From Chinchilla lanigera (taxonomy: Eukaryota; Chordata; Mammalia; Rodentia; Chinchillidae): 64,000 bases of DNA. The stretch lies in assembly GCF_000276665.1 (NCBI RefSeq), contig NW_004955438.1:8938338-9002337 (forward strand), read 5' to 3'. Every line of letters begins with the position of its first letter. Positions within the stretch are counted from its first letter, which is position 1. Shown here in pieces: positions 36,190 through 48,704 of this stretch. The notes beneath the pieces are model-generated. The model saw only the letters and a list, made by a program, of their open reading frames with translations, did not search any database and was not told the origin of the DNA. The position numbers and the translations under genes are program-made.

Positions 36190-37440
36190 TATGAAAATTC
36201 TTTCTTTTTGTTGTTGTTACTGTTGTGTTTTTGTACCTGTACGTGATACAACCTCATTCCTTCTCCTCCCCCATTCCTCTACCTGCCCTTCAACCATTCT
36301 TCCCCTACTTCTCTACAAAAGCTTCGTTTTCATTTTTTCCTTTTTTTTCTCATTTTTTCTTTTCTCTTCCTTCCTTTCCTCTTCCTCCTCCCTAATAACT
36401 CTTTGCCATTTTCTTCCTATTTCACAATATCTACTATATATTTTGTTCTTTATTTATACTTATAGTTTCTCATACCAGAGAAATAATGAGGTATGTGCAG
36501 ATGTATGTTCAACTTATTTCACTTAGGAGTTTGGTCTCAAGGTGCATCCATTTAGCTAGAAATGTCTCAAGTTTATCCTTTTACTCCACTGTATTTAAAA
36601 AAAAAAAAAAAAAAAAAACACATTTTCTTTTATCCATTCATCAGTTCATGGACATTTTGGCTGATTCCAAGGTTTGGCTACTACAAACTATGCTTCAATG
36701 AATGTGGGTATGCATATTTATCTCTGTGATATGATGCTTTTAATTCTTTTGGGAAGATACCAAGAAGGGGAATAGATGGGTCAAATAGCACTTCTAGTCC
36801 TAGTTTTTTTAAGAATTTTCACACTGATTTCCACAGTGGTTGCACTAGTCCACACTCCTGGCAATAGTGAAGTGTTCCTTTTTCCCCACAGCCTTGCCAA
36901 TATTTGTCATTAGTTGACTTCTTGACAGTAGACATTCTTTCTGGGGTGAAAAGGAACCTCAGCATAGTTTTAATTTGCATTTCTCAAATGACCAAAGATA
37001 TTGAACTTTTTAAAATATATTTATTTGCTATTTCCACTTTGTCATCTGAGAAGTTCAGATGCCCACTTTTGAATTTGGTCTTTAAATTTGGGGGACCTGA
37101 TTTTTTTTCTGACTTCTTTATATATTCTGGCTATGAGTCCTTTGTCTGAGGAACAGCTGGCGAAAGCTTTTTTCCACACTGTGGGTTCTCTTCATTCTGT
37201 GGGTGGTTTCTCTTGCTGTGCAAAAGCTTTTCCATAAGCTGAGATCCAAGTTGATTCTCTGTGATAGCTCCTGTGCAACTGAGGTTTTGTTTATAAGGTC
37301 TTTTCCTACACCAGTATCTTCATTTGTACTACCTATTCTATATTGCAGTAGATTTAGTGTTTCCGTTCTAACACTTAAATCTTTGATCCCTTTTTTAAAT
37401 TTTAGTTTAGTGCATGGTGGAAGGTATCGGGAGTAATCTG
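36190..37440 (-). mobile_element. 5'-truncated L1 on minus strand
   Basis: The 3' UTR (36190-36469) is polypurine on its own strand (antisense cttccttcctttcctcttcc). The ORF2 stop TGA corresponds to TCA at 36470-36472. ORF2 landmarks follow toward the right: ttcatggacattttggctga (36647), 'atttccacagtggttgcact' (36829), ttgacttcttgacagtagac (36914), tttatatattctggctatga (37117) and ttgctgtgcaaaagcttttc (37212). The copy ends near 37440 by 5' truncation. A 22-base A run at 36597-36618 interrupts the coding region. Many stops; non-functional. Confidence 0.88.
36597..36618. repeat. Poly-A run inside the minus-strand L1
   Basis: A pure 22-base A run on the plus strand inside the region that encodes L1 ORF2 on the minus strand. 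It is opposite in sense to the L1 tail, so it is not that tail. It looks like expansion of a short internal A run. Confidence 0.9.
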
Positions 37441-39526
37441 ATTTAAGTGTTAACCACTTTTAAAATTTTACATTCATAGAAATATCCTGATTGGTGTTTA
37501 ACTGATCAAATTGGCCCTGTAGCCTAGCTCAGTTTACACACTAGACTAATCACTAATGGCTCGGCATAATCGATTCTTGATATATTCTAGTAAGTCTTTG
37601 AGCTAGTTTAATGTTCAGTTGTTCATATAGTTAACTCTAGTGAGCTTCAGAATAGTGCTCAGAGTGAGAGTACAATGTTAAGGGATGCTTTTTTGCTGCT
37701 GTTTCTCCATCCTCTTCTTTCACCCATCCTCAAATGCCTGAACTGTAAGGATTTGGTCATGGACAACGCTCTCCCTGTCGTTCAGTACTCTTTGATGGGA
37801 TCATTTTGGAAGTACTGAGAGTTGTCTGTGTTACTCCACCTGTAGTGTTAGTGAAGCTGTTCGTGATTTAGCCCCACGGTGGGACTTTTTCCTCTTCTTG
37901 TCCAAAGAAAGCCAGTTTCTGCTTTATATCCGCCATTCATCATGGATATTGTTTTATTATTTTTCTACTGATGGACAGCTAGTTATTATTAGTACAGAAC
38001 TTTCTGCTCAAGCCATTTCGTACCATTCTCCCAGATTTTTCTTGTACACAAGTTTGTTTTTCTTTCTTCAATGGTTATAGGCCATTGTCTGTACCTTTAA
38101 GCAAGAGTCTACCTAAACCTTCTTCACCAGCTCCAGGCATTTGCTTCACAGAGGTGCAGGACTTAGAAAATTGCACAGTGTTTTGTGCCTTCACCCTTAC
38201 AACTTCTAGTCACCGTTTTCCTGTCAACTTCCAGTGAGCCAGTGAGGGCCTGCCCTGCCTTCACTCTTTCTCCTCAGCACTTGGTGGCCTTTTGTGGGAG
38301 TTTGTGACTGTGGATTATGTTTTGGCTCACTTATTTTGTAAGAGGACTTGACCATCTTTGTATCACACTATCCTTGGCTCCCTTGGACAAAAATCTTTTC
38401 AAATATAGACGTCATATATTCAAATTGTATCTAGATTTCTTTTAGTGTGTGGAAAGCAGGAGTATTTTCTGTAGTGCCTTTATCTTATACAGAAGCAAAA
38501 GTTTATATTTGTTTTCTACTCCCTTCACAATCAAATGTTCTGTGGAAAATCTAATGGAATTTGTTTGTTGCTTAATTATTCTGTTTTGTGCCTCAAAAGC
38601 CAAACTGAAGTGATGAGGCAACGTAGACGCTAAACATGCTTATGAGTATATTCAGTGCTAAAAATCATTTCATCTTCTATGTGTGAGGCTTTTTGTTCCT
38701 CTCTCTGATCATATAATATCTGAAAATGGTATTCTATTTTAAAATAAAATAAGCACTAGTCTTCTATTTATCTTGGCTTTGACTATCTGATGTGTTGTAG
38801 TTGTCTTAGAGAAGCCTACGGTTTAATGACCATTACCTTGATAGCTAATCTCTTACGGTGCAGTTTCATTATACCTTTGTGGTTTTCCTAGATTTTCTTC
38901 AGGTTTATGATCCAAACATCTTTGCTACTCACAGCTCTTTAGTAGAAGAGGAAATTGTCATTATCTGCACTGAGAGACAGGGTAAGCAGCAACCGAAGCT
39001 TGTACTGTTGATTTTTTTTTTAATGTTATTACTTTGAGGAGAAATAAACATTGATTAAATGCCCATTGTACAGTAAACTAAGAAAGATACTGAGAACTGG
39101 CAGCTCTTCACAGGAAGCTTCCATCCTTGAAAACATGACAGACACCCTCCCTCTAAAAAGTACACTGTACCACTTAAATTTGTTTTATGGAGCTATAAAA
39201 CTGAAGATGTGGTGGAAAGTAGGTGTCAGCTAATCCAATATCCCCTGGTGGATTTGGAATCTTATATAATACCTATTGCTGGAATAGTTACTTTGCTTTT
39301 CCAGGAAGCAAAATCTATTTTTAGGTAGCTCTAAAAGTTATACAATCCTTTCTTCTCATGAGATAAAATCCAGGATAAATATGAGCAGATATGTCTCAGA
39401 AAGGGGTATATTCAAAATAACTTCTATATATTAGGGCCATGTCAAGGCCAAGGCAAAAATTATTTAATTCAGCTCTTCTAGTACAAAGGTATAAGGTAGA
39501 CCAAAATGTCATGAATAAGTTTTTCA
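37441..39526. other. No recognised feature
   Basis: About 2 kb beyond the L1 5' truncation. I could not match any repeat landmarks, and the 60-codon frames have no domain. Confidence 0.4.
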
Positions 39527-39540
39527 AGAACTAAGTCAGG

Positions 39541-39644
39541 GGGCTGGGGATTTAGCTCAGCGGCAAAGCACCTGCCTGGCAAGCGCAAGGTCGTGAGTTC
39601 GGTTCCTGATGCCGGAAAAAAAACAAAAAAACAAAACAAACAAA
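39541..39644 (+). mobile_element. ID SINE with perfect 14-bp target duplication
   Basis: ggggctggggatttagctca, cggcaaagcacctgcctggc and cgtgagttcggttcctgatg, with an (aaaaaac)n tail. aagaactaagtcag is at 39527-39540 and exactly again at 39645-39658. The core is nearly intact, suggesting a young insertion. Confidence 0.96.
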
Positions 39645-40112
39645 AAGAACTAAGTCAGAAGATTACAAGATATGGAATATCCACAAAATAACTTTCTGGC
39701 TGTAATTCTATATTTCTTAGTCAGGATGATGGGGTAGAGAAAACTGAGATGTTAAAGGCTACTGAATTTTATGGATGTAAACTCCTAACTTATCCCGATT
39801 TTTTACATGCAATGTTAAACTGAAGCCATTTTATGTATAAGCTGTATCAAGTCATCAATGTATAATTTTTTAAAATTGTACATTAATAAGAATACAAATT
39901 CATTCTCACCAACTTCAGTATGGATATTCCTCAAAATACTAACACTGGAAATTCCAATTGAGCAGCTATTTCCCTACTCGATGTCTTTTCAAAAGATTTA
40001 AATTCATCATATTGTAGCATTTACTCATATTTTAACAGCACACTTCATATTAGCTGAATTTTGGGACCAGCCATATCCACTGATGGATTAATAGATGAAG
40101 AAAATGTGTTGT

Positions 40113-40200
40113 GGGGCTGGGGATTCAGCTCAGCGGCACAGTGCCTGCCTGGCAAGCACGAGGTTGTGAGTTCGATTCCCAGTACCAGGAAAAAAAAAAA
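40113..40200 (+). mobile_element. ID SINE nested in old L1
   Basis: tggggctggggattcagctc, agtgcctgcctggcaagcac and gagttcgattcccagtacca, ending in a plain A run. Flanks (aaaatgtgttgtg before, tattgtgtaca after) share only gtg-rich bits, so no clean duplication. It makes an inverted pair with the SINE at 40329-40414. Confidence 0.92.
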
Positions 40201-40328
40201 TATTGTGTACAGATAATGGAGGACTACTGTGCCAGAAAGAAAGATAAACTTGAGTAATTTTTAGGAAAATAAGTGCACTTTGAGATCATAATATTAAATA
40301 ATCTAAATCAAGCACAATGCACAATCTT

Positions 40329-40414
40329 TTTTGTTTTGGTACCAGGAATCGAACTCAGAACCTTATGGTTGCTAGGCAGGCACTTGTGCTGCTGAGCCAT
40401 CTCCCCAGACCCAA
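40329..40414 (-). mobile_element. ID-related SINE (antisense) with target duplication
   Basis: ggtaccaggaatcgaactca, accttatggttgctaggcag and gctgagccatctccccagac. aatgcacaatctt (40316-40328) and aatacacaatctt (40414-40426) match at 12 of 13 bases. The 5' part (agccatctccccagac) differs from the other IDs, which read gagctaaatccccagcc, so this may be a separate subfamily. Confidence 0.85.
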
Positions 40415-40739
40415 ATACACAATCTTAAATATTGCATGAGTTTTCTTAAATATAAATAATGTGTTCCAAAATATAAATAATGAACAAAATAAAAGATAAA
40501 TAATAGGAAATAGAGAGATTTTTCTTAAAAAGGAAGTGAGTCAAGAAATGGAATTAGTGGTGTGGGAGATGAGAGACAGGGGTTGCCGAAAAGGAATGAT
40601 GATGCGCTCTGCACATGCTCCGACTCTGCAAAAGGAGTATCACATTATGTACTGCAAGTATATAAGAAATACACATTCATGAAATACTATTTACATATTA
40701 TATTAAAATAAAAAAAGAAAAAACTCCATCAGGTTAAAT

Positions 40740-41085
40740 AATCAGAGCTAGGATGGTAACAGTGTTGATCATATGTGAGGACTCTGACTAAAATCTATTC
40801 CAAAAGTGTTTCCTGGCTTCTGAGGATTTGTGGGTAAGCACATGTTCCTTGGCCTAAGGAAGGATTTCTCCCCGGATGTAACTATGTCTAGATTTCCCCT
40901 TTTGGTAAGCATAGCGAATATTTTCAATTAAGGGCCCACTTCCAGTCCAGTATAACTCTGTTTAATGAACTGCATGAAGGCATACCTTATTTCCTAATTA
41001 AGGTCACATTCTTAAGGATGAAGAATTAAGGTGTCAACATATGAATTTTTGGGATGGGAGGCACAATTCAACTCACACATATATA
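40740..41085 (-). mobile_element. Old MaLR-type LTR fragment (antisense)
   Basis: The right part reads cctaattaaggtcacattct, aaggtgtcaacatatgaatt and gggaggcacaattcaactca, the antisense start of a MaLR/ERVL-like LTR (consensus-like ggtcacattctgagg, aacatatgaatttggg, cacaattcaacccata). The left part is weaker. Confidence 0.55.
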
Positions 41086-41109
41086 AGTGGTAAAGACAAA
41101 GATTTTAAA

Positions 41110-41915
41110 AAAATTTAGATCCATCAACCAATAACAAATGCTGGAGAGACTGTGAGGAGAAGGGAACCCTTCACCATTGTTGGTGGGAGTGTAGACTGGT
41201 TCAGCCACTATGGAAATCAGTGTGGAGATTTCTCAGAACACTAGGATTAGAGGTCCCATTCAACCTGGCTGTTTCCCTTCTGGGTATTTTTCTAGAAAAA
41301 CTGAAAACATCATACCACAGTGATATATGTACACCCATATTTATAGAAGCACAATTTACTATAGCTAAATCTTGGAAACAACCCAAATGCCCATCAACTG
41401 AGGAACGGTTTAAAAACATGCGTTTTTATACAGTGGAGTATTACTCAGCTTTAAAGAAAGATAAACTAGAGGCTTTTATAGGTAAAATGATGCAACTACA
41501 GACCATACTCATAAGTAAAACAAATCAGACCCACATGTATACATATTGTATTGTCTCTCTAGTATAAGAAATTGAAAAAGTAAAAAAAATCTAGAATATA
41601 CAATAGATATTATGAAAGGGAAAGGAACTGCTGAAAAGGAAAGAACAACTGGGATAGGGGAAAGCAGAAAAGAAAAACAGAAGGGAAAATCTATATATAC
41701 ACATGATAGCCAAGATAATTGTACTATCAATTTCTATTGGTTTATTGAAAGAAAAAGTTAATGCCTAATTGATCAATTTTGCATGCCTATATCTTGTAAT
41801 CTGAGCAACTATTTTGAAGATAACAATATGCAATAAAACAACCATTGTTAATTTCCTATCATCTTGTTTTGAAATTCTGTATCATTTTATTTGTTCTTTT
41901 ATTCTCTCTAAGATA
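41110..41915 (+). mobile_element. 5'-truncated L1 with open ORF2 C-terminus and 3' UTR
   Basis: It begins with accaataacaaatgctggag, where a 115-codon frame (41220-41567) encodes [29 protein letters not shown] and VEYYSALKKDKLEAF, and ends IVSLV-stop at 41567. The cysteine/tryptophan block just upstream (ttgttggtgggagtgtagac at about 41177) is present but the frame is broken there. The 3' UTR runs about 350 bp to near 41915. It is closely related to the L1 copies ending at 1565 and 29110. Confidence 0.9.
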
Positions 41916-41989
41916 AAAAAAATTCACATCCACAGTTCTGAGAATTATAGAAAGTCAAGTGACTGACTCAGAAGTATAACAAAAAGTTT

Positions 41990-42075
41990 CTCAGTATTTG
42001 CGAGGCTGAGACAGGAAGATCACAAATTTCCAACCAGCTAAATTACATGGTAAGGCCATGTCACAAAAAGAGAAT
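41990..42075 (+). mobile_element. B1 SINE fragment
   Basis: cgaggctgagacaggaagat, ttccaaccagctaaattaca and ggtaaggccatgtcacaaaa match the middle and end of a B1 monomer, lacking the 5' third. Old copy. The overlapping minus-strand frame is an artefact. Confidence 0.6.
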
Positions 42076-43202
42076 GAAATGAAGTGTAAAGAAATGTAAA
42101 GGTATAAATAAAATTCCAAGAAAAGTGGGTTAGTTATACAGTGAATTAGGAGAGTACCAAGACTAAGGTTTACCATCTAATGATTTTAAAATTTCAAACA
42201 TAAGACAGCACCTGTCTTATGGCTTGTACTTTACTCAATGCGTGATATATGCAAATATAATAAAAGTTTTAAGGAAGATTTCAAAGTTTTTTACCCTCTA
42301 TGAAGTAAAATAAACAGTGGTGCAGATAATTCAAAACAACATATCAAGGTAGCATTTTTAAGGGAATGACAACAGATTTATCTTGAACGTAAAGACAGGG
42401 AAACTATGTGGCTATGCTTTTTCTTCAGAATATAACTTGGTCCTTTCTATGTTACCTCTGACAGTGCAACTTGCACATAGAACATCCCCACAAGTTAAGT
42501 GGGCAGGAGGATCAATTTATAATAATGATCTGATGCTGCATACATTTCATTCATGAAATATTAGTTCTGTTCTTTTGCTTTCCCCCTTCCAGACTTTACT
42601 CCCATTTTTTCACCAGAAATATGGTTGACCATAACCCCAATATATGCTGTCTTTGGAGGAGAGGAAGAGAAAATGTGTAAAGGTGCATTTGATACAGAAA
42701 ATATGCAGAAATATTCAATATTCACAGACAAGATTAAATGAATGAAATTTAGATTTTTACCACAATTCTCTAATACCATTTATTGTAGAATGATGATCAT
42801 TTATAACAAAACCAAAACTTTAAAAAAATAAAAGCTAGAAGATAAGCAGTGCATATATCTACTTCTACTTGAATTGACCAGACCTTGACCTCCATAAAAC
42901 TATGGATTGCACCATGAAGATTTCTTACTGGATTTATATATTTTTATTAATAAATACACTTTAACATATTCTACTAATGAAAATTTGTGGAGGCAAAGAG
43001 CAAAGATTTGTTTTATAGAATGGCAAGAAACACCGTTGTCCTTTTATAATTCTGAGGTTGTTTAAAATAAAATGAAACTTGTTAAATTCTGATAAATAAG
43101 CATTTAGTGCATGTCCAATCACTAAGCCATTTTGAAGATTTTCTAGTGCTTTGAGAACCCAAAAATTTAATGATTCTATTTAATTTTAAATTTATATCAT
43201 GG
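42076..43202. other. No recognised feature
   Basis: About 1.1 kb of AT-rich sequence with no assigned repeat. Confidence 0.4.
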
Positions 43203-43370
43203 TTGGGCATGTTGGCACATGCCTGTAATCCCAGCCCTGGGGAAGCTGAGGTAGGAGGATCGTTGCAAGTTCGAGACCAGCCTGAGCTACAAAGTGAGCT
43301 CAAGACGAGCCTCAACTGCATAGTAGACCCTGTCTCAAAAAGATCTATATCAAATATAAATAAATAAATG
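43203..43370 (+). mobile_element. B1 SINE
   Basis: ttgggcatgttggcacatgc, ctgtaatcccagccctgggg, agttcgagaccagcctgagc, then the second copy 'ctcaagacgagcctcaactg' and 'agaccctgtctc', ending in an A-rich tail with aaataaataaatg. Both internal copies of the rodent B1 duplication are visible. Confidence 0.93.
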
Positions 43371-45319
43371 TCATGAAGAAGAATGTGATAGGGAAATTTA
43401 CACTTCTAGATGAACAGCATTCCTAATACAGGTATAAAAAGTCTTATACCTCAGTGAGATTTGGGGGATTTTGTTTATTTATAATCCAAACTATTCACTG
43501 CACTTTAATGCAACCAAAATTTTATTAATGTGTTAGTTAGTATGCTTACATAGTGAAAACAGACATAGTTCCCTTAGACTAGCCCTTTCATTTTTGTAAG
43601 TAGCCCCTGTGAAAAAGACATAGCAAAAGCCTTTACACAATTTATATTTGCTTCAATTCACCCGTGTGAGTGAGTTTTTCTCTTAACACAGAGCACATTT
43701 TCACAATATCTGGCAACATCCAACAGGTACTTTCATATCTTTACAAACAAAATGAAAATATTTGATTGTTTTTTATTTTAAAGAGAGTAGTAGTGAGAAA
43801 CAAACAAACAAAGAAATAGAACAGTAGCAGCATATCAGTATCACAAACATAAACAAATCAAAGAAAGAACATTTAAAGTGATACAGGGCCTCAATTGCTA
43901 AATGAACAAAAATGGTTAAGGACTACTTTTGAAAACAAAATTCCTACTTTTAGAATTAGATATAACCAGTTGGTGGATCTCAACCTAAAGAAAAGATATG
44001 AAAAGAAAAATGTAATTTTTAAAAATATTGGCACATTGAAATATTACAATATCTTGGTTGTGTTGATTTCTTCACTTACCTATTATTTATAGTTAATTAA
44101 TTATAATTATTTTGGTCCAGATGCAGAAAGGGAAGCATATTTTATTTACTGGTGAATGTAAACACACTTGTAGAAGGATTTGGGCATATTTTTTACTTGG
44201 TATTCAGAGTCTTTTATTGCATTCAAATAAATTTAATCATTTAGTGAATGTCACAAGCATGAGTCCACAAGTATCTTTAGCTCCCAAATATTCAAGCAGT
44301 GAAGGCTAAACATTTTATAATGCACTAACTCCTTAAGTTTAAAACCTGATCTTTTGTACAACGATCAGGTGATAAAGCCTGAAGGCATCCCATTTAGCGT
44401 ACACAGCCAAATGTTTCATTTTGGAAATGTTAATATTTAGTTTCCTTGTCAGTAGAAAGGTTGAAGGAGGATGCATTGTTTTACACTTATAACACCTCAA
44501 AATTTTTAAAGTGATGCATCGATCTGTCCCCAAGAGATTGCATTGAGAAACTGTGAACATGTGTTTTTTCCCTTTCTTCATTAAAAATAAAAACCTAGAC
44601 AATTTTTAAAATATCACAAAGGGATTTAGCTCATTGTATTGTTTATTTTTGTTAAGTATAAAAATGATCTTATACTGATCCATTTTGCAAATAGACAGGC
44701 ACCTTTTGAAATACTAAAATTATTTTTTCCTACAGAAGGACTTATAATTTGCAATTAACCCAAAAGATACCTTCCTCAAGTTCGCATGCTAAGGCCAAAG
44801 TGTACTAATTTTGGTTGGGCCAGTCTTAGTTTGTGTTGGTGAAAGTCATGGATTTTGTTACTACGTGGGCTATTGGAATATCTCATGGCAGTCAAAATCA
44901 CTCATTAAGTGCAAGCGTCTGTATGGCTTGCACACATAACTCATTATGCCGTAGTGATACATGGGCATGGCAAGCTGAGAGGCTGTAGGGTCAGATTAGA
45001 TTTTGGCTTTTAAAATTGAAAAGTTCTATGTTAGATGCAGCAGGTCTCCTGGGAGACAGTTTCATTATATTCTCGATGTTAGCTGCGTTTTTCCCATGGA
45101 CAAAATTTTCATGTTCCTGGTTTCATTCCATTTATTCAAAGAATACCCCTTTGTATGACTCTAAATAATTCAATATTTTAGCTCCTGGTAATGGGCTCTT
45201 TACACTCCTATTTCCTGCCCTCACATTATCCAATAAAACCTTTAGCTTAAATTTGCTTTTATTTAATATCTTTTAATTTTATTCTCTGGACCTCGGTCTA
45301 CAATTCATTCACCTTTTAC
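43371..45319. other. No recognised feature
   Basis: Nearly 2 kb with no repeat recognised. Several 65-87 codon frames (for example 44339-44602 minus) have no domain content. Confidence 0.4.
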
Positions 45320-45470
45320 TACCAGAGTTTCTCAACTAGATGTGGTCAGAACTACTTAATGAGAATCACATAACAGTGTTTTACATAAAAGTAGGATAAG
45401 AAGCAGCAATTTATATCTTTTTTGCTAACAGTCCTGGGACATTACAGGTTGTTTCTGCCAACAGCCATCT
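45320..45470 (+). mobile_element. Possible MER5-type DNA transposon relic
   Basis: accagagtttctcaactaga, tgtggtcagaactacttaat and gagaatcacataacagtg loosely follow the start of MER5 (ttctcaacct..., cagaatcacctgg). No inverted ends are clear. Low certainty. Confidence 0.3.
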
Positions 45471-45938
45471 GCTCTCCAATTCCCCCTAAGACAAATAAAA
45501 CTTAATAAAAATGATGACTACAATAATTAAAAGCAAGGAAAGAGCTGTAGTTTTTTTTTTTTAATTTAACAGTTGCAAACACCACAGTGTCTCTCTATTC
45601 TATAATTAACTAACATTTGACATTGTGTTATTTTCTTTGCCTGATGTTTCAAATCATTTACGTGTTCTAAAGAATCTTATTTTAAGCATTTGAAAACACC
45701 TCCTTGTATAGTTAGTGTGTTTTTCTCTCAGCATATTCACAGCATTAAGGCAAATTTACTGAATGTGGTTTTTTTCTTTTCTCTTTTTGGTGTACCTGGT
45801 ACTTAGTAAGCCGCTGTGCAAGAAAAGAGAGGGAAGGAGACATGGATTCTAGATCTAGTGAAACTTGCAGTGTTGAAAAGGAAACAACATATACACAAAT
45901 AAGAAAGTATATCATGGTCCCACAATAACAGTGCATTG

Positions 45939-45940
45939 AT

Positions 45941-45979
<39 letters not shown>

Positions 45980-46005
45980 GATAGGTAGATAGATCGACAG
46001 ATAGA
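45939..46005. repeat. (GATA)n microsatellite
   Basis: About eleven near-perfect gata units in a row, then an interrupted tail (gatgataggtagatagatcgacagatag). Tetranucleotide arrays of this sort are usually polymorphic. Confidence 0.97.
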
Positions 46006-46399
46006 TATGAGGAGGGGAGGAAATAGGACCTAAAGAAATAAGTATAAACTACCATCAGACTTGCCAATAGAAATTATTATAGTATCACTTCAAATTCACT
46101 TCTTGGTACAGTGGTTAAAATTGGAGCCTCTTCATGTTTCTTTTCAAGAAACGCAGACCTTTGTTCATGCCTCAGAATTCGAGCTGTCTTTTTTACTAGA
46201 TGTGATCAGCGTGCAAACGATGTGGTAGTAGTTTTGAGCCTAAATCTCAAGTCCTTGTACTTTAAGCTTTGTCTTAAAGCACTAGATTTATTAGCACGTG
46301 AAGAATTCTGAGATCACTGCCGTAAGAAGGAGGCCGTGCTAGGCTGGGGACTGCGAGCCAGCCTGCCACCCCACCCAGACTGTGACATCACATTTTCAT

Positions 46400-46555
46400 C
46401 TCTTCAGGAGATTCCAGATGACAGCGGCTACAAGAGTGACCACAGGCAAAACCAGCAAAATTGCCCAGATAAGCCCTGAATCTTATGCTAATTTTTTAAG
46501 GTACTGCATTTAGGGGTGGTTTATTGTACAACAAAGGCAGCTGATATGGACAAAC
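46400..46555 (+). mobile_element. Possible 3' end of an old LTR-like repeat
   Basis: accacaggcaaaaccagcaa, ttgcccagataagccctgaa and ggggtggtttattgtacaac, then aaaggcagctgatatgg, resemble the 3' end of a mammalian LTR with a 'ggggtggtttgttatgcagc' landmark. The segment 46111-46311, open as a 66-codon frame, is not recognised. Confidence 0.4.
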
Positions 46556-48203
46556 ACAAACATGTAGACCAGAAGGGACATCTTTTGTTAATGGAGAGAA
46601 TACATCTAAATATTTTCTGTGGTAATCCAGCCTTGTCACATACTCTGGAAGGATTCAGTAGTACTATTCTAGGGCCAGTGGTACCGTAGGCAAAATCAAG
46701 GAGGAGATCACAGTCAAGCTGCTATCTGTGTAATCATCAAATGACTCTTTAAATCTAAAATATTTGACTCTTGAATTTAAAAGGGATATTAAAACATTTG
46801 AGAATAGTTAAGAAAAATACCAACAAAATCACGTTGCTTCTAGAAACATCAAATGCTGATATATAATTTTTGAGATTCTTTTAAATTTACATTTCATTTG
46901 TATCGGAGTAATTTGTACACATGCATTTTCACTACGGTTCACTACTGACTTCCACGTTTAAGAGAGAGCTGCTCTCATGTCTATTATCTCTTGGGCTTAC
47001 TTTCACATCTTCAAGTAGAATTTAAAAATAATACATTTTTTATTTTTTCAAATGGTATATTAGCTCCTCTCTTCCTACTGTGGTCAAAGAGAATTTAATA
47101 TCCACTCATACACCACCTGTTCAGATACAGACTTGCCTCTTCCCCTTGGTCCCAATATATTACTTACTATTAAATTAGTATTCATTGTTAAATTATAATT
47201 GTTATCACATAAATATTCTTCAGAGTAAATCCATGCAATGTTTCCTTTTTTCTTTCTTGTAGTCTTTTTTATTTTCTTTTAAATTAATAATTATTTCCAT
47301 TATTCATTTTCTTAGTTTTCAGGGTCACAATTACTAATTTATTACCAAATTCTCCTCCAGACTTATAAAACTTGTCACAAAGTGATAAAACACAACTGGG
47401 AATTAACATACTCAATTTTTTCTCTTGGAGCCACGTAGTATAAGACTTCTATTTCCCGATCCAAGGTAGACTTCTTTCTCTGCAGTCATAATGGACAACT
47501 GTTATCCTTGGCATAGGACTTTGTAGAACCACAATCCTGGGAATTTCTTTCTCTGCTACATTGGATCTATCGTTTCTTAATTCCCCAGCTGTCTCTTGTT
47601 CTTGAAATCGTACCTTATTCTGTTAGGTCTCTTTCTCCCATAGCTTCCTAAGGAAGGGAAATGGCAATAACATGGTCATGCTTTGAAATCAGGGATGTCA
47701 TACCCTGACGTGTTTATGAATGGTGATGCAGAGGCACGGTCTGCGTGTAGTTTAAACAGTGCTGTTGGCCATTTTGAAATGAAAGGAAATTTAAAACACT
47801 TCCGCCTTTTTCATTCATTGTCATATTAGATTGTCCTTCTCTCTGAGTAAAATACTCTATGTCCAGCACTTTCCCTCGGAACTTTGAAAGCATTTTCTCA
47901 ATGCTGTCTAGTTTCAGATATTCATATTATCTGAATTGGAAACTTTTTATTCCTGGAATCCTTTAGAATAAGAAGAATTGTAAAATTGCCATGGGTTCCA
48001 ATGTCATGTAAATTTCTTTTTATTGATTGATCGGTTTATTGCTGAACTGTATGTTGTCTGTTTCAATTTAACTTTTCTTTAAAAAGAACACATCGGATTT
48101 TATGATGGATGTTGGAAATTTTTTGATATTTGTAAATGTTAGTTCTTTTTTCTTTTCTACAGAATATCAGCTCACTATTTTGTCTATTTTCCATTTGGTT
48201 TTA
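46556..48203. other. No recognised feature
   Basis: About 1.6 kb of plain AT-rich sequence; nothing recognised on either strand. Confidence 0.4.
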
Positions 48204-48215
48204 GATAATTTTCTT

Positions 48216-48335
48216 TTTTTTGTTTTTTGTTTTTTGTTTTTGTTTTTGTTTTTTTTTTTCCAGTACCTGGAATCGAACACAGGACCTCCAGCTTGCCAGG
48301 CAGGCGCTGTGCCCCTGAGCTAAATCCCCACCGCC
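48216..48335 (-). mobile_element. ID SINE (antisense) with perfect 12-bp target duplication
   Basis: A (tttttg)n tail, then ccagtacctggaatcgaaca, caggacctccagcttgccag and gcccctgagctaaatcccca. gataattttctt is at 48204-48215 and exactly again at 48336-48347. The 73-codon plus-strand frame overlapping the tail is an artefact. Confidence 0.96.
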
Positions 48336-48347
48336 GATAATTTTCTT

Positions 48348-48704
48348 CTTCATATTTAGGGACTTTTCATCCATCAAGGAATTGTGATATAGGCAGCAAA
48401 GTACTTATAAAATATATTATCTTTCCATGTTATTCTCAATGGTTATGCCATGTAGAATTCTTTACATTTTGTTTCTATTGAATATTTTAATCTTCCAATT
48501 TATGGATTCTAGATATATCTTTATTTTATATATTCAAGACTTCCTTGAGTAAAATATAAAACTTTTACACATTTAACTTTTATTTTATTCCTTTTATAAG
48601 AGTGCATTTTTCTTTCTGAAAATAATTTTAGATTCATACACGAAGTACAAATCATAACTATTAATGTTAATATGAAGATAGCCATTATTATAATTAGCAA
48701 ATTT
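48348..48704. other. No recognised feature
   Basis: Short AT-rich stretch between an ID and a MIR. Confidence 0.4.

Larger units (their letters stand above)
39840..40725 (+). mobile_element. Old L1 3' end carrying two nested SINEs
   Basis: ctcaccaacttcagtatgga, then 'tattcctcaaaatactaaca' and cattactcat/ttttaacagcac strings, ggaccagccatatccactga and an 'ataatggaggactactgtgc' piece after the first SINE match the late ORF2 region of an old L1. The sequence continues past the second SINE to an A-rich tail at about 40704-40724. The SINEs at 40113-40200 and 40329-40414 are later insertions. Confidence 0.7.
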
